A stretch of DNA of 64,000 nt from BD2-11 clade cluster bacterium bin43 (GCA_002238605.1 MPMR01000016.1:1-64000), one strand, 5' to 3'; counted from the first letter of the stretch, positions 33,352 to 43,524 are shown. The notes: generated from the letters alone by a model not told the origin. Numbers and translations are program-made.

Positions 33352-34068
33352 ATGACGACGGATGGCGTGTCGCGCGCGCAGGACGGCACGCGTGTGCGTG
33401 TGAATATCGTCACCATCTTCCCGGAGTTCTTCGAGGTTCCGCTGGCCACCAGCATCCCCGGGCGGGCCGCCCGTCACGGACTGGTCGAGTACCACGTCGT
33501 CGACCTGCGGGACTTCACCCGCGACCGCCATCGCACGGTGGACGACGCGCCCTACGGCGGCGGCGGCGGGATGGTGATGAAGCCGGAGCCGTTCTTCGAG
33601 GCGGTGGAGTCGCTCGATGAGGCCGGCCGGGTGATTCTGCTGTCGCCCCGCGGCCGGCTCTTCACGCACGACGACGCCGTGCGACTCTCACTGGAGCCGT
33701 CTCTGACCCTCCTGTGCGGGCACTACAAGGATGTCGACCAGCGCGTCGCCGACCACCTCGCCGACGAGGAGATCTCCATCGGCGACTTCGTGTTGTCCGG
33801 GGGCGAGGCCGCCGCGCTGGTGGTCGCGGACGCGGTCGTCCGGCTGCTGCCCGGCGCACTCGGGGACCACGATTCGGCGGCCTCGGACTCGTTCTACGAC
33901 GGCCGCCGGCTGAGCGCGCCCTCCTATACCCGGCCGGCCGAGTATCGGGGGCACGAGGTGCCGGAGGTGCTGCGCAGCGGCGACCACGCCCGCATCCAGG
34001 CCTGGCGGGCAGCCGAAGCTGAACGCCTGACCGCATCGCGCCGGCCCGAACAGGATCCGGTGCGTTAG
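33352..34068 (+). CDS. trmD: tRNA (guanine-N1)-methyltransferase
   Basis: 238 residues. The SPOUT knot is seen as RVNIVTIFPEFFE, DDAPYGGGGGMVMKPEP, LLCGHYKDVDQRV and SIGDFVLSGGEAAALV. It makes m1G37 in tRNAs with G36. CGHYKDVDQR differs from the enterobacterial CGRYEGIDER but is common outside that group. In most bacteria rplS follows directly; here a SusC/SusD cassette intervenes and rplS is almost 6 kb away. Confidence 0.97.
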   Translation: MTTDGVSRAQDGTRVRVNIVTIFPEFFEVPLATSIPGRAARHGLVEYHVVDLRDFTRDRHRTVDDAPYGGGGGMVMKPEPFFEAVESLDEAGRVILLSPRGRLFTHDDAVRLSLEPSLTLLCGHYKDVDQRVADHLADEEISIGDFVLSGGEAAALVVADAVVRLLPGALGDHDSAASDSFYDGRRLSAPSYTRPAEYRGHEVPEVLRSGDHARIQAWRAAEAERLTASRRPEQDPVR

Positions 34069-34232
34069 CCCGCCCGCCTCCCTCCGGCCGCACGCGCCAG
34101 GGGGTGGGCGGCGAGGCCGGACTGGTAATTCCGATCGAAACCTGACAAAATTACTGCCCGCGCATTGCGCGCGCGGATTGGGGTGGATGTTGGGTGAGGG
34201 GCAACGATACACTTCCCAACAAGGAGTAGCGC

Positions 34233-37200
34233 ATGACACGCAAACAACGTCCAGCAAGCAGGGTGTGGGGCGCCTTCGTGCTCTCCCTGCTGGCCGTCAG
34301 CCTGGCCGTCGCGCCCGGACTGAGCGCCCAGCAGAGTGGAGTCATCACGGGCCGCGTCACGGAGGAAGGCTCCGGTCGCGCCCTCGCCTCCGCCCAGGTG
34401 TACGTGGAGGGCTCCGGAATCGGGACCCTCACCAACAGCAACGGGCAGTTTCTGCTCCTGAACGCCCCTCCGGGCGAGCACACGGTCACCGTCGAGCTGG
34501 TCGGGTACCGCTCCGCCTCGCAGACGGTGACGGTGGCCGTGGGCGAGACAGCCAACGTCGACTTCGCCATCGCCGTGACCGCGCTCGCACTCGACGAGAT
34601 CGTGGTAACCGGAACCGGTGTCGCCACCGAGAAGCGCAGGCTCGGCCACACCATCGCGACGCTCGATGCCGCCGAACTCGAGAACGCGCCCATCGCCGAC
34701 TTCAGTCAGCTCATCGCCGGCCGCGAGCCCGGCGTGGTGGCGCTGCCTTCCTCGGGCTACACCGGCGAAGGCGCCCGCATCCGCATCCGCGGGTCGGCGT
34801 CGCTCTCGCAGCTCAACGAGCCCATCGTCTACGTTGACGGGATCCGCGTCGACCGCTCCGCCGTGCAGAACTTCAACGGCCAGGGCAACCCGTCCCGCCT
34901 GGACGACATTCCTCCCGAGTCCATCGAGCGCGTCGAGATCCTGAAGGGCGCCGCGGCCGCGACCCTCTACGGGACCGAGGCGTCGAACGGCGTGATCCAG
35001 ATCTTCACCAAGCGGGGCAACGTGGGCGCGCCGCGCTTCACCTTCCAGTCGGACCTGACCGGGATCTCCGTACCGACCAACCGCATTCTGCCGGTCGCCG
35101 ACTTCGCCGGGCGGGTGTGCTCCAGCCCCGGATGCACCGGAGACGGTGACGCTCAACGGCTGAGCGATGCCGTGACCCGGATGTCCGCGCGCTGGGGACA
35201 GACCGTGTCGCCCTGGGAACCCGTGGAGCGCAACACCATTCCCGAGCTCCTCACCACCGGTTTCGGCCAGACCTACTCCGGGTCGGTGCAGGGCGGTTCC
35301 AGCGTGTTCCAGTACTTCGCCTCGGCGCGCTTGGCCAGAGAGGACGGTCCTTACGACGCGGCGAAAAACTTCGAGCCGGTGGAGGGAGCCGAGCCCGAGA
35401 ACGACACCAACCGGCGGGCTTCGATCCACTCGAACTTCACGGTGGTGCCGAACGACAATCTGCGCATCGGCGTGACCACGCTCTATTCGGACATGGAGCA
35501 CCACACGCCCGACAACTCGAACAACATCTACGGCGTGTTCTCGTCAGCTCTGATGTCGCAGCTGCGGCTCGCCAACGACGACTCGAACCTCGGGCAGGTC
35601 AACTACTACGGTCAGCCGGCCTTCGCCACCCTGCGCGAGAACGCCTACCAGTTGAACTTCGTGAACTCGCAGCACTTCGCGGGCGCCACCAACATCAACT
35701 TCACGCCCACCGAGTACTTCCGCCTCGACGGCACCTTCGGCATCGACTTCACCTCCGACGACGCGGTCTCCTTCCGGCCCTACCGCTGGAACGTGGACGG
35801 CTACTCGGGCTCGACGCCCGACGGCAGCAGGAACGTCAACGAGGACCGCAGCCGGGAGGTCACGGCGGACGTCAAGGGATCCTACATCTTCAGCACCGAC
35901 CGGATCGAGAACACGTTCCTGTTCGGTGGCCAGGGCTTCCTGCGGCAGCGGCAGTCGGCGGGCGGCAGCGGGCGCGACTTCCCCGGCCCGGGCCTTGAAA
36001 CCCTTTCGGCGCTCGGTTCCGAGTCCTCCTACGAGAACTGGCTCCGGGTGACGCAGATCGGCGGATACCTGCAGGACCAGATCGGCTGGGACAACTGGCT
36101 CTTCCTGACCGTCGGCGCCCGCTGGGACGCCAACTCGGCATTCGGTGAGGCGTTCAACACGGCGTTCTATCCGAAGGCCAACTTCGCGGTCGTGCCCAGC
36201 GAGATGTGGGAAAGCGAGACCTTCTCCTCCCTGCGCGTCAAGGGGGCCTTCGGCACCTCCGGGCTGCAGCCGGGCGCCTTCGACAAGTTCACGACCTTCT
36301 CGTCGCTGGGCACCGAGGTAGGTCCGGGGGTCCAGCCCTCCAACCTGGGCAACGACCAGCTGAAGCCCGAAGTGTCCACCGAGTGGGAGTTCGGCGCGGA
36401 CCTGGGGCTCTTCAACGACCTCTGGTCCCTGGAAGCGACGTATTGGGATCGGACGGTCACCGACGCCATGGTGGCGCGCCAGTTCCCGGTGACGGGCGGA
36501 TTCACGCAGACCCAGCTCGACAACATCGGCGAGGTGAAGGCTTCCGGCCTGGAGCTTGCCATTCGCGGCGCCCTGGTCCAGCGGCCGGGTCTCTCGCTGA
36601 ACGTCTTCGCCAACACCGCCTACCTCAAGGAAGAGATCACCGACATGGGCGGTGCTCCTCCCCTCAAGACCGGCGGCAGCTACCCGCGCTACCGCAACTT
36701 CCTCACCGAGGGCTACACGCCCGGGGCCTTCTTCGGGGCCAGGGTCGCGGACCTGGACATTCCGCTGAACATTCTCTCTCCGGTCAGCGGCGAGTGCGTG
36801 GCTCCGACGCGTGAGCAGGCGCTCGCATACTTCAGCCAGCCACGCAACCCGAACAGTTTCAAGCCGCTGGCGATCGGCAACGAGACCTTCGGCACGCCGA
36901 ACGGCGGGCTGGCGTCGCACAACTGCGGCACGGGGCTGCTCGACACTTATCTCGGCAAGCCCACCCCCGATTTTGCCGGTTCGTTCGGGTTCAACCTGGC
37001 GTTCCTGGGCAATTTCGAGCTCAACTCGCTCATGGAGTACAAGTTCGGTCACCAGGTGCAGGATCTCTCGGGGATGTTCCGGCGGGCCAACAACTTCATC
37101 GGCCGCAACACGCCGCGCTCGGCGGAGCTCTACGCCGCCATGCTGAACCCGGGATCATCCGCGGAACAGCGACTGGAGGCCGCGATCGCGTGGGCCCACG

Positions 37201-37517
37201 AAGTCGAGGGCCTCTCGCCGATGAGCGGGATGAACGGGGTCTACGACGCCGACTGGATCCAGGTGCGCGAGCTGTCGCTCACCTACCGGGTGCCGGCGAC
37301 GATCGTGGAGGGCTGGGGCATGTCCACCGCCACGGTGAACCTGGGCGTGCGCAACCTGAGGCTCTTCATGCTGGGCGACTACCCGGGCATGGATCCCGAG
37401 GGCAATGTGCTCGGTCGCTGCAACGAAGGCCTGAGCTGCAACTTCCTGGACTCGACGGAAGGCTGGGGCATTCCGGTGCCGCGGCGCTTCACGCTGTCCA
37501 CGCGCTTCACGTTCTGA
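34233..37517 (+). CDS. SusC/RagA-family TonB-linked outer-membrane receptor
   Basis: 1094 residues from an ATG with aaggag ten bases upstream. A signal peptide ends near SAQ (residue 32). A carboxypeptidase-like domain follows (GRVTEEGSGRALASAQVYVE, to about 115). The plug is at about 130-260 (LDEIVVTGTG, VYVDGIRVDRS, ERVEILKGAAAATLYGTEAS), and the barrel ends RRFTLSTRFTF. These receptors form a lidded pore with the partner SusD lipoprotein encoded next. The substrate is probably a glycan or peptide but cannot be told from sequence. It sits within the ribosomal/tRNA-modification cluster. Confidence 0.95.
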   Translation: MTRKQRPASRVWGAFVLSLLAVSLAVAPGLSAQQSGVITGRVTEEGSGRALASAQVYVEGSGIGTLTNSNGQFLLLNAPPGEHTVTVELVGYRSASQTVTVAVGETANVDFAIAVTALALDEIVVTGTGVATEKRRLGHTIATLDAAELENAPIADFSQLIAGREPGVVALPSSGYTGEGARIRIRGSASLSQLNEPIVYVDGIRVDRSAVQNFNGQGNPSRLDDIPPESIERVEILKGAAAATLYGTEASNGVIQIFTKRGNVGAPRFTFQSDLTGISVPTNRILPVADFAGRVCSSPGCTGDGDAQRLSDAVTRMSARWGQTVSPWEPVERNTIPELLTTGFGQTYSGSVQGGSSVFQYFASARLAREDGPYDAAKNFEPVEGAEPENDTNRRASIHSNFTVVPNDNLRIGVTTLYSDMEHHTPDNSNNIYGVFSSALMSQLRLANDDSNLGQVNYYGQPAFATLRENAYQLNFVNSQHFAGATNINFTPTEYFRLDGTFGIDFTSDDAVSFRPYRWNVDGYSGSTPDGSRNVNEDRSREVTADVKGSYIFSTDRIENTFLFGGQGFLRQRQSAGGSGRDFPGPGLETLSALGSESSYENWLRVTQIGGYLQDQIGWDNWLFLTVGARWDANSAFGEAFNTAFYPKANFAVVPSEMWESETFSSLRVKGAFGTSGLQPGAFDKFTTFSSLGTEVGPGVQPSNLGNDQLKPEVSTEWEFGADLGLFNDLWSLEATYWDRTVTDAMVARQFPVTGGFTQTQLDNIGEVKASGLELAIRGALVQRPGLSLNVFANTAYLKEEITDMGGAPPLKTGGSYPRYRNFLTEGYTPGAFFGARVADLDIPLNILSPVSGECVAPTREQALAYFSQPRNPNSFKPLAIGNETFGTPNGGLASHNCGTGLLDTYLGKPTPDFAGSFGFNLAFLGNFELNSLMEYKFGHQVQDLSGMFRRANNFIGRNTPRSAELYAAMLNPGSSAEQRLEAAIAWAHEVEGLSPMSGMNGVYDADWIQVRELSLTYRVPATIVEGWGMSTATVNLGVRNLRLFMLGDYPGMDPEGNVLGRCNEGLSCNFLDSTEGWGIPVPRRFTLSTRFTF

Positions 37518-37533
37518 TCCAGGAGAGAGACTC

Positions 37534-38862
37534 ATGAAGAACCGAAACATCAAGGCCTGGGTCGCACCCCTTCTGGCCGCGTTCGCGCTCGGAGGCTGCG
37601 ACATCCTGGACGTCAACAATCCCAACAGCCTGGTGGAGGAGGACATCCGCTCCGAAGCCGCCGCCGCCGCCGTCGTCAACGGCGCGCTCACCCTCGTTTC
37701 GTCGTCTGTATCCCAGTCGTGGCAGCCGTATCTGGTCGCTTCCGACGAGATGCGCTGGATCGGATCCAGGGACGCCTGGCTCTCGCTTGATCTGGGCTTC
37801 GTGTCCGATCCGCTGAACGAGTTCATCGACGGCCCGTTCCCGGCAATGGGACAGGGGCGGTGGATGAGCGACGAAGCCATCGAAATCCTTACCGAACACC
37901 ATTCGAACAACCCCTCCACCGCGATCAAGACCGATCTGGCCCGGGCCTACCTGTACTCGGGCATCATGTACATGGTGATCGGCGAGATTCAGGAGGACTT
38001 CGCGTTCTCGGACAAGACCGAGAGCGGAGCGCCTATCGGTGCCGAGAATATGTATCAGGTCCTGGACGGGGCGATCGAGAGGTTTTCGACCGCCATTTCC
38101 GGCTTCAACGAAGTCGGAGCCACCGACATGGCCATCCAGGCCAAGGCCCTGCGCGCCCGCGCCCGGCAATCCCGGGCGATCTGGGACGTGATCAACCCGT
38201 CGCCCTCGGGGGACGGGCTGGCGTCTTCGGCCGAGGCGGGGGCGGACGCGAACGACGTGCTTGCGAACGTCGCCGCGGACTGGACCTACAACCTGACGTT
38301 CTCGAGCGCCAGCCGGTCCAACTCCATGGCCTCCTGGGTCAACGACCGCAAGGAGAACCAGATCGACCTGTCGATCGCGACGGTGGATGACCAGAACGAC
38401 ATCAACGGCATCGCGCTGCAGGATCCCATCGACGGCGTCGATGATCCGGCGGTCATCAAGTGGCTGAACCAGTGGAAGGGCGGCAGCTACCTGAACAAGG
38501 GCGGCATCTATCCGCCCCTCACGCTGGCCTCGGCCCGGATGATGCACCTGATTCTGGCGGAGAACGCGCTCAAGAGCATGGATTCGAGTGCGTTCACCAC
38601 TCACATCAACCACATCCGCGCGCTGGACGGCCTGACGCCCTACAGCGGTCAGATCTCCGAGATGGAGATGCTCCAGCACACGCGCCGCGTCAACGTGATG
38701 CTGCAGGGCCTGCGCCTTGCGGACATGTACCGCTGGGGACTCAAGGACCCGAAGTGGCAGGGCGCCTCCGCCGCCTCGTCGGCACCCGGCACCATGCTCC
38801 CGATCTCGATCATCGAAATCAGGGCCAACTGCCACCTGAACGGACTGGGTTGCGGCGGCTGA
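37534..38862 (+). CDS. SusD/RagB-like surface lipoprotein
   Basis: 442 residues, ATG with aggagag upstream. A lipoprotein signal ends in ALGGC (Cys 22). The SusD-like start DILDVNNPNSLVEEDI and helical TPR-like repeats with DLARAYLYSGIMYMVIGEI match RagB/SusD proteins. It binds substrate and closes over the SusC pore. The spacing to susC is 16 bases, so it is co-expressed. Confidence 0.9.
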   Translation: MKNRNIKAWVAPLLAAFALGGCDILDVNNPNSLVEEDIRSEAAAAAVVNGALTLVSSSVSQSWQPYLVASDEMRWIGSRDAWLSLDLGFVSDPLNEFIDGPFPAMGQGRWMSDEAIEILTEHHSNNPSTAIKTDLARAYLYSGIMYMVIGEIQEDFAFSDKTESGAPIGAENMYQVLDGAIERFSTAISGFNEVGATDMAIQAKALRARARQSRAIWDVINPSPSGDGLASSAEAGADANDVLANVAADWTYNLTFSSASRSNSMASWVNDRKENQIDLSIATVDDQNDINGIALQDPIDGVDDPAVIKWLNQWKGGSYLNKGGIYPPLTLASARMMHLILAENALKSMDSSAFTTHINHIRALDGLTPYSGQISEMEMLQHTRRVNVMLQGLRLADMYRWGLKDPKWQGASAASSAPGTMLPISIIEIRANCHLNGLGCGG

Positions 38863-38871
38863 GACAAGGTT

Positions 38872-38900
38872 GGGGGTACCCTCGCTTTGAGGGTGCCCCC
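38872..38900 (+). terminator. Strong hairpin after the SusD-like gene
   Basis: gggggtaccctc pairs with gagggtgccccc (12 bp, one G-U) around a 5-base loop, ten bases after the susD stop. Only a short T-run follows, so it may be a processing or partial termination site between susCD and the lipoprotein genes. Confidence 0.65.
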
Positions 38901-38920
38901 GCCGTTTCGGCCTTTCGCCT

Positions 38921-39379
38921 GTGTCACAAGTGGCCGTGAATCGCGCATCCGCCGTGAAGGGGCTGCTGGTCGCCGTCGCCCTGCTCGCGACGTCCGGTTG
39001 CGAAATCTTCGACGACCCGACCCCTCGCAACATCTTTTTCGAGATGAACGGCGAGGCGGGCCAGCAGGTACGCGTCATCTACTCGACGCAGTTCGTGGCC
39101 GGCGTCAACGAGTTTGGAGTCACCAGGGTCCAGGTCGTCAGGTCGGACACGATCCTTCACGAAGTCCCGTTCACCCGGGCGATCGACATCTCGATCGACC
39201 GGCGCTGGTTCGTGCAGGCGGAGTCTCTGGGCTCCGACACGCTCGAAGTGCACGTGGTCGTCGACGTGGACGACCGCAACCTGGTAAACGAGGCCGGTGG
39301 AATATTCCCCGGTGATCCCTGGCATTTCGTCTATGCCTTCAACCAGCTTCTGACACGTGATCTCGATGTGGCGTTCTGA
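38921..39379 (+). CDS. Hypothetical lipoprotein downstream of SusD
   Basis: 152 residues from GTG 38921; GTG 38936 is an alternative. The signal ends in LLATSGC, a lipobox-like Cys. The rest is strand-rich (VRVIYSTQFVAGVNEFGVTRV, LEVHVVVDVDD), which suggests a small beta-sandwich. I do not recognise the family. It overlaps the next lipoprotein gene and follows susCD, so it may be an accessory surface protein of that system. Confidence 0.6.
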   Translation: MSQVAVNRASAVKGLLVAVALLATSGCEIFDDPTPRNIFFEMNGEAGQQVRVIYSTQFVAGVNEFGVTRVQVVRSDTILHEVPFTRAIDISIDRRWFVQAESLGSDTLEVHVVVDVDDRNLVNEAGGIFPGDPWHFVYAFNQLLTRDLDVAF

Positions 39380-39887
39380 TCCGTTGGGCGCGCTGCGCCG
39401 CATGCTGTTCGCGGCTCTGCTTTGTGTTTTGCCGCTCGCCTCCGGCTGCTACACCTACCGTCTGGTGGAGGAGGCGCCGGTCGGCTCCGTGGCCCGGCTG
39501 CGTGTGCCGATCCAGTCCGCGATCGTGGATCCCAACTCGCCGCCGGAGACGGTGGCCATAGAGGGGCTGATCATCAGCTTCGGGGACACGGTCTTTTTTG
39601 AAGCCAGCAGCCGGCAGGTCATCGGTGCGTTCCGCGAAGTCGTGCAGTATGACACCCTGCAGGTGGCCCGCGACGGTCTCGCGAGCATCGAGGTGCGCGA
39701 GTTCTCGAGGACGCGGAGCGTTGTGCTCGGTGTCGCCGTGGCTGCGGGAACCGCGGGCCTGGCCCTTGCCGCGCTCGGCGTCGAGGGCGGGGAGGCCGGC
39801 GAGCGACCCGGCGAGGGAGGAACGCAGAGCTTCACCGCGGGCCTCGCCGTCGGAGTGGCTGCGATCGGGAGGTTATTCGGACGCTAG
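39366..39887 (+). CDS. Hypothetical lipoprotein with hydrophobic C-terminus
   Basis: 173 residues from ATG 39366, overlapping the previous gene by 14 bases. A signal ends in LASGC with a lipobox-like Cys. A middle region with strands (IQSAIVDPNSPPETVAIEGL) and a C-terminal Gly/Ala-rich hydrophobic stretch (VVLGVAVAAGTAGLALAALG) follow. I do not recognise it. Overlap implies co-expression with the preceding lipoprotein. The gap to rplS (39888-40018) shows a short gggga/tcccc hairpin and no gene. Confidence 0.6.
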   Translation: MWRSDPLGALRRMLFAALLCVLPLASGCYTYRLVEEAPVGSVARLRVPIQSAIVDPNSPPETVAIEGLIISFGDTVFFEASSRQVIGAFREVVQYDTLQVARDGLASIEVREFSRTRSVVLGVAVAAGTAGLALAALGVEGGEAGERPGEGGTQSFTAGLAVGVAAIGRLFGR

Positions 39888-40018
39888 CGGACCCCCGGCC
39901 TTCACGGATGAATCGGGTCGCGTTAGCTTTTCATGCTGCACGGGGGATGCCTCCCCTGTGGCGCAACCGATACGCATCGATAACACTTCTCGGCTGAACA
40001 GCGCCTGAGGGGGTGGAC

Positions 40019-40369
40019 ATGGCCGATCTGCTGCAGGAACTCGACAGGGAGCATGCGCGCACTGATCTTCCGGCCTTCGCGGCGGGCGACACGGTACGCG
40101 TGCGCTACCGGGTTCGCGAGGGCCGCAAGGAGCGCATTCAGGTCTTCGAAGGCGTGTGCATCGCCCGGCGTGGCGGAGGCATGGGCGAGACCTTCATGGT
40201 GCGCAAGATCTCCGGGGGGATCGGCGTGGAGCGCATCTTCCCCTACCTGTCGCCGTGGATCGAGGGTGTCGACGTGGTGCGGCGCGGGCGGGTGAGACGG
40301 GCGAAGCTCTACTACCTGCGCGGCTTGCGCGGGAAAGCGGCGCGCATCCCGGAGAAGCGGACCCGTTGA
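40019..40369 (+). CDS. rplS: 50S ribosomal protein L19
   Basis: 116 residues from ATG 40019 with gaggggg upstream (GTG 40013 is in frame). [26 protein letters not shown], read in two halves, and [18 protein letters not shown] are L19 signatures. L19 sits at the subunit interface. It is separated from trmD by the SusC/SusD insertion, so it probably needs its own promoter, which I cannot fix. It is followed by rnhB. Confidence 0.96.
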   Translation: MADLLQELDREHARTDLPAFAAGDTVRVRYRVREGRKERIQVFEGVCIARRGGGMGETFMVRKISGGIGVERIFPYLSPWIEGVDVVRRGRVRRAKLYYLRGLRGKAARIPEKRTR

Positions 40370-40382
40370 CCCCATACCGGCG

Positions 40383-41030
40383 ATGACGCCGGGACAGAAC
40401 GTTGATTCGCGGCTCCGGATCCCGCTCGACTACGAGCGCGGGTTCTGGAGCCGCGGTCTTGTCGGGGTCGCCGGCGTGGACGAAGCGGGTCGCGGGCCGC
40501 TGGCAGGTCCGGTGGTGGCCGCCGCCGTGGTGTTGTCCCGGGGGGTCGGCGTGGAGGGCGCGGACGACTCCAAGCGGGTTTCGCGCGAGGAACGGGAAGA
40601 GGTGGCGCGGCGGATCCGGGAGCAGGCCGTCGCCGTCGCCGTGGGGGCCGCCTCGGCGCGCGAGATCGACGAGATCAACATCCTGCGGGCGACGGGGCGC
40701 GCCATGGAACGGGCGATCCGCCGGCTCCCCCGGGAGCCCGACCACGTCGTGGTGGACGGTCTGCGGATGCGGGACCTCGCCTGCGAGCACGAGGCGGTGG
40801 TCGGCGGGGACGCGCTGGTGCACTCGATCGCCTGCGCCTCGATCGTTGCCAAGGTGTGCCGCGATCGCCTCATGACCCGCCTCGCGCCCCGCTATCCGGA
40901 GTACGGCTGGGAACGAAACATGGGGTACGGCACGGAGGAGCACCGCGCCGCCCTGCGGCGCCTCGGCCCCACGCCCCATCATCGCCTGACCTTCGGGCTC
41001 GAGCAGCTGGAGCTGGCGGTCCGTGGATGA
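40383..41030 (+). CDS. rnhB: Ribonuclease HII
   Basis: 215 residues. [20 protein letters not shown] is the HII catalytic signature with the first Asp-Glu pair. [20 protein letters not shown], and [15 protein letters not shown] complete the active site. It removes ribonucleotides from DNA duplexes. The start ATG lies 13 bases after rplS, a common pairing. Confidence 0.96.
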   Translation: MTPGQNVDSRLRIPLDYERGFWSRGLVGVAGVDEAGRGPLAGPVVAAAVVLSRGVGVEGADDSKRVSREEREEVARRIREQAVAVAVGAASAREIDEINILRATGRAMERAIRRLPREPDHVVVDGLRMRDLACEHEAVVGGDALVHSIACASIVAKVCRDRLMTRLAPRYPEYGWERNMGYGTEEHRAALRRLGPTPHHRLTFGLEQLELAVRG

Positions 41031-41164
41031 ATCCGCGCGAGCACGGAGCGCCGGCTCGAATGTTGGCGGGAGTTCGCTCCCGGGCTGCTCGGGATGGCGG
41101 GAGAGGCGAGAGGACGCGGAGCCGGGCGTTCCGGCGTAGATGGCTCGGAAGAGGGGCTGCCCTG

Positions 41165-41170
41165 TATAAT
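41165..41170 (+). promoter_or_regulatory. tRNA-Lys promoter -10 box
   Basis: A perfect tataat eight bases upstream of the tRNA. No clear -35 box is visible 17 bases upstream. Confidence 0.6.
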
Positions 41171-41177
41171 TGCGGTC

Positions 41178-41250
<73 letters not shown>

Positions 41251-41315
41251 TCGGAAAACGGGCCGCGCGGACGCTGGCGCGGTCGGACTGACAGGCAAGA
41301 AAGGGGGAACGACGG

Positions 41316-42326
41316 ATGGCGATGGCCGCGCCCAACCGGAGAAGGAGGCCGCACGGCGGCGTGTGGACCGGGCTCGCGGGTCTGGCGCTGACCGGGGTGG
41401 CGGGATTGCTGTTTCTCAGCTTCCGGGAACCCCCGCTGCCGGAGCTGGCGCCCATCGAGGTTGGCTGGGAGCCGGTGCTCCCGGTTCAGGGCCATCTCTT
41501 CCTCATCCGCGTGGCGGCGCCGGGGGTGGACGGGTTGGTGTCGGCCACGGGCGAGGCCGGGGGCGAGGAGCTGCACTTCCAGTCGGCCGGCCCTGTGCCT
41601 GCGACCAACGGAGCGGCATCCGCAGAGGAGCCAACATCCGCAGACGAGGCAACACCCGCCCACACGGTGCTGGCGAGCCTGGCGCCGGTGCCCATCGGGG
41701 CCACGGATTCCATCGACGCGTGGGTGACGGCGAGCTACGCGGACGGCCGCACCCAGACCGATTCGGTGCGCATCGCGATCGTGGAGGGCGAGTACGAGCA
41801 CGAGCGCTTGACGGTGGCGCCGCGCTTCGGGTCGCCGCTCAACGAGGAGGACCAGGCGCGGCTGCGGCAAGATCAGGCCAAGGCCAACCAGGTGGCGCGG
41901 GAGGCACACGCCGCGCCCAGACTCTGGAGCCCCGAGGTGGTGTTGCCGCGCGACTCCCGCGTGACCAGTGGCTTCGGCAACGGCCGCGAGTTCAACGGGC
42001 AGATCTCCAGCCGGCACATGGGGCTCGACCTGGCCGGGCTGCCCGGGGACACCGTGCGGGCCGCCGCCGACGGGGTGGTGGCGCTGGTGGACGGCTTTCT
42101 GCTCGCCGGCAACATCGTTTACCTGAACCACGGCGGCGGGCTGCTGAGCGGCTACTTCCACCTGAGCGAGCAACTGGTGGCAACCGGCGATACCGTCAAG
42201 GCCGGAACCCCCATCGGACGGGTGGGCGCCACCGGCCGGGTCACCGGCCCGCACCTGCACTGGGTGGTGCGCTACGGCACGACCAGCGTCGATCCCCGAA
42301 GCCTGCTGGCGTTGTCCGGGAATTGA
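41316..42326 (+). CDS. M23-family peptidoglycan endopeptidase
   Basis: 336 residues. One N-terminal membrane helix (LAGLALTGVAGLLFLSF) anchors a periplasmic part. The C-terminal LytM domain has the zinc ligands in SSRHMGLDLAG and the GPHLHW motif. The family cuts peptide cross-links in peptidoglycan. The middle 150 residues show strand-rich segments that may be a regulatory domain. Its stop overlaps the next gene's TTG start. Confidence 0.85.
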   Translation: MAMAAPNRRRRPHGGVWTGLAGLALTGVAGLLFLSFREPPLPELAPIEVGWEPVLPVQGHLFLIRVAAPGVDGLVSATGEAGGEELHFQSAGPVPATNGAASAEEPTSADEATPAHTVLASLAPVPIGATDSIDAWVTASYADGRTQTDSVRIAIVEGEYEHERLTVAPRFGSPLNEEDQARLRQDQAKANQVAREAHAAPRLWSPEVVLPRDSRVTSGFGNGREFNGQISSRHMGLDLAGLPGDTVRAAADGVVALVDGFLLAGNIVYLNHGGGLLSGYFHLSEQLVATGDTVKAGTPIGRVGATGRVTGPHLHWVVRYGTTSVDPRSLLALSGN

Positions 42327-43459
42327 AGAACCCCGACGTGGTCGTCGCCGGCGCCGGCATCATGGGTGCCTCCTGCGCCTGGCACCTGGCCCGCCGCGGC
42401 CTGCGCGTGCTGGTGGCCGAGATGGACGTGGCGCCCGCGATGGGCTCCACCGGCAGGAGCGCTGCGGGCGTGCGGGTACAGTTCACAACCGCCGCGAACA
42501 TCGAGCTTTCCATGTACTCCCTCCCCGTGTATCGGGAGTTTCCGGAGCGTCATGGACACGAGGTCGGCTACCGGGACATCGGTTACCTGCTTCTGGTCCC
42601 GCACGACAAGTGGGAGCGGCACCTGGAGTCGGTCGCGCTGCAGGAGAGGCTGGGCGCCCCCGTGGAGGTGGTCGATCCGATCGAGGCCCAGCGCTACGTG
42701 GACTTCGAGACGGACGGGCTGGCGGGAACGACCTACGGGCCGTGGGACGGGGTGATCGACCCGCACATGGCCACGCACGCCTGGGTGGCGATGGGCCGCG
42801 AGCTGGGGGTGCGCTACCGGTTCTCCTCCCCCGTGACCGGGGTGAGGGCGGAAGGAACAGGGTGGAGGGTCGGGTGCGGCGGGGAGACCTTGTCGTGCGC
42901 GCACTTCGTGAACGCCGCGGGCGCCTGGTCGGGCGCCGTCGCCGAGCTGGCCGGGCTGAATGTGCCGGTGGGCCCCAAGCGCATCAACATCTTTCTCAGC
43001 GCGCCCGTGCGCGACACCCGCACCTATCCCCTCACCATCGACCTCGCCACCGGCGTATATCTGCGCAGCGAAGGCGACCGCGTTCTTTTCGGCCTGGACG
43101 ACCTCACCCAGGCATACGGCTTCACCGAGGGGGTGAACTGGGACTGGCTCGAGCATGTCTTCCTCACGGGCGTCGAGCGCTTCCCCTGGTGGGAGGACCT
43201 CGGCGTCGACCGCCGGGGGAGCTGGTGGGGGTACTACGGGGTCACTCCGGACAACAGCCCCATCATCGGCTTCAACCCGGGGGCCCGCGGCTGGATCGAC
43301 GCGTGCGGCTTCTCCGGGCACGGGATCATGCACGCCCCGGCCACCGGATGCGCGGTGTCGGAGCTCATCGCGGACGGCGAAGCGCATACCGTCGACGTGA
43401 GCGCCTTCCGCCACGATCGCTTCGGCGAGGACATCCCCGTCGAGGCCAACATCTTTTGA
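42323..43459 (+). CDS. DAO-family FAD-dependent oxidoreductase
   Basis: 378 residues from TTG 42323, overlapping the M23 stop. VVVAGAGIMGASCAWHLARR is the FAD-binding start. GSTGRSAAGVRVQF, VNAAGAWSG and a C-terminal GFSGHGIMHAPATG are typical of sarcosine/glycine/amino-acid oxidases and related dehydrogenases. It likely oxidises an amino acid or N-methyl amine; the substrate is unknown. Confidence 0.85.
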   Translation: MKNPDVVVAGAGIMGASCAWHLARRGLRVLVAEMDVAPAMGSTGRSAAGVRVQFTTAANIELSMYSLPVYREFPERHGHEVGYRDIGYLLLVPHDKWERHLESVALQERLGAPVEVVDPIEAQRYVDFETDGLAGTTYGPWDGVIDPHMATHAWVAMGRELGVRYRFSSPVTGVRAEGTGWRVGCGGETLSCAHFVNAAGAWSGAVAELAGLNVPVGPKRINIFLSAPVRDTRTYPLTIDLATGVYLRSEGDRVLFGLDDLTQAYGFTEGVNWDWLEHVFLTGVERFPWWEDLGVDRRGSWWGYYGVTPDNSPIIGFNPGARGWIDACGFSGHGIMHAPATGCAVSELIADGEAHTVDVSAFRHDRFGEDIPVEANIF

Positions 43460-43524
43460 GGGCAGGGAAGGGGCCGTACATTTCCCGGCGGCGGATTCCC
43501 CCGCCACAATCAACGGGAGAGGAA

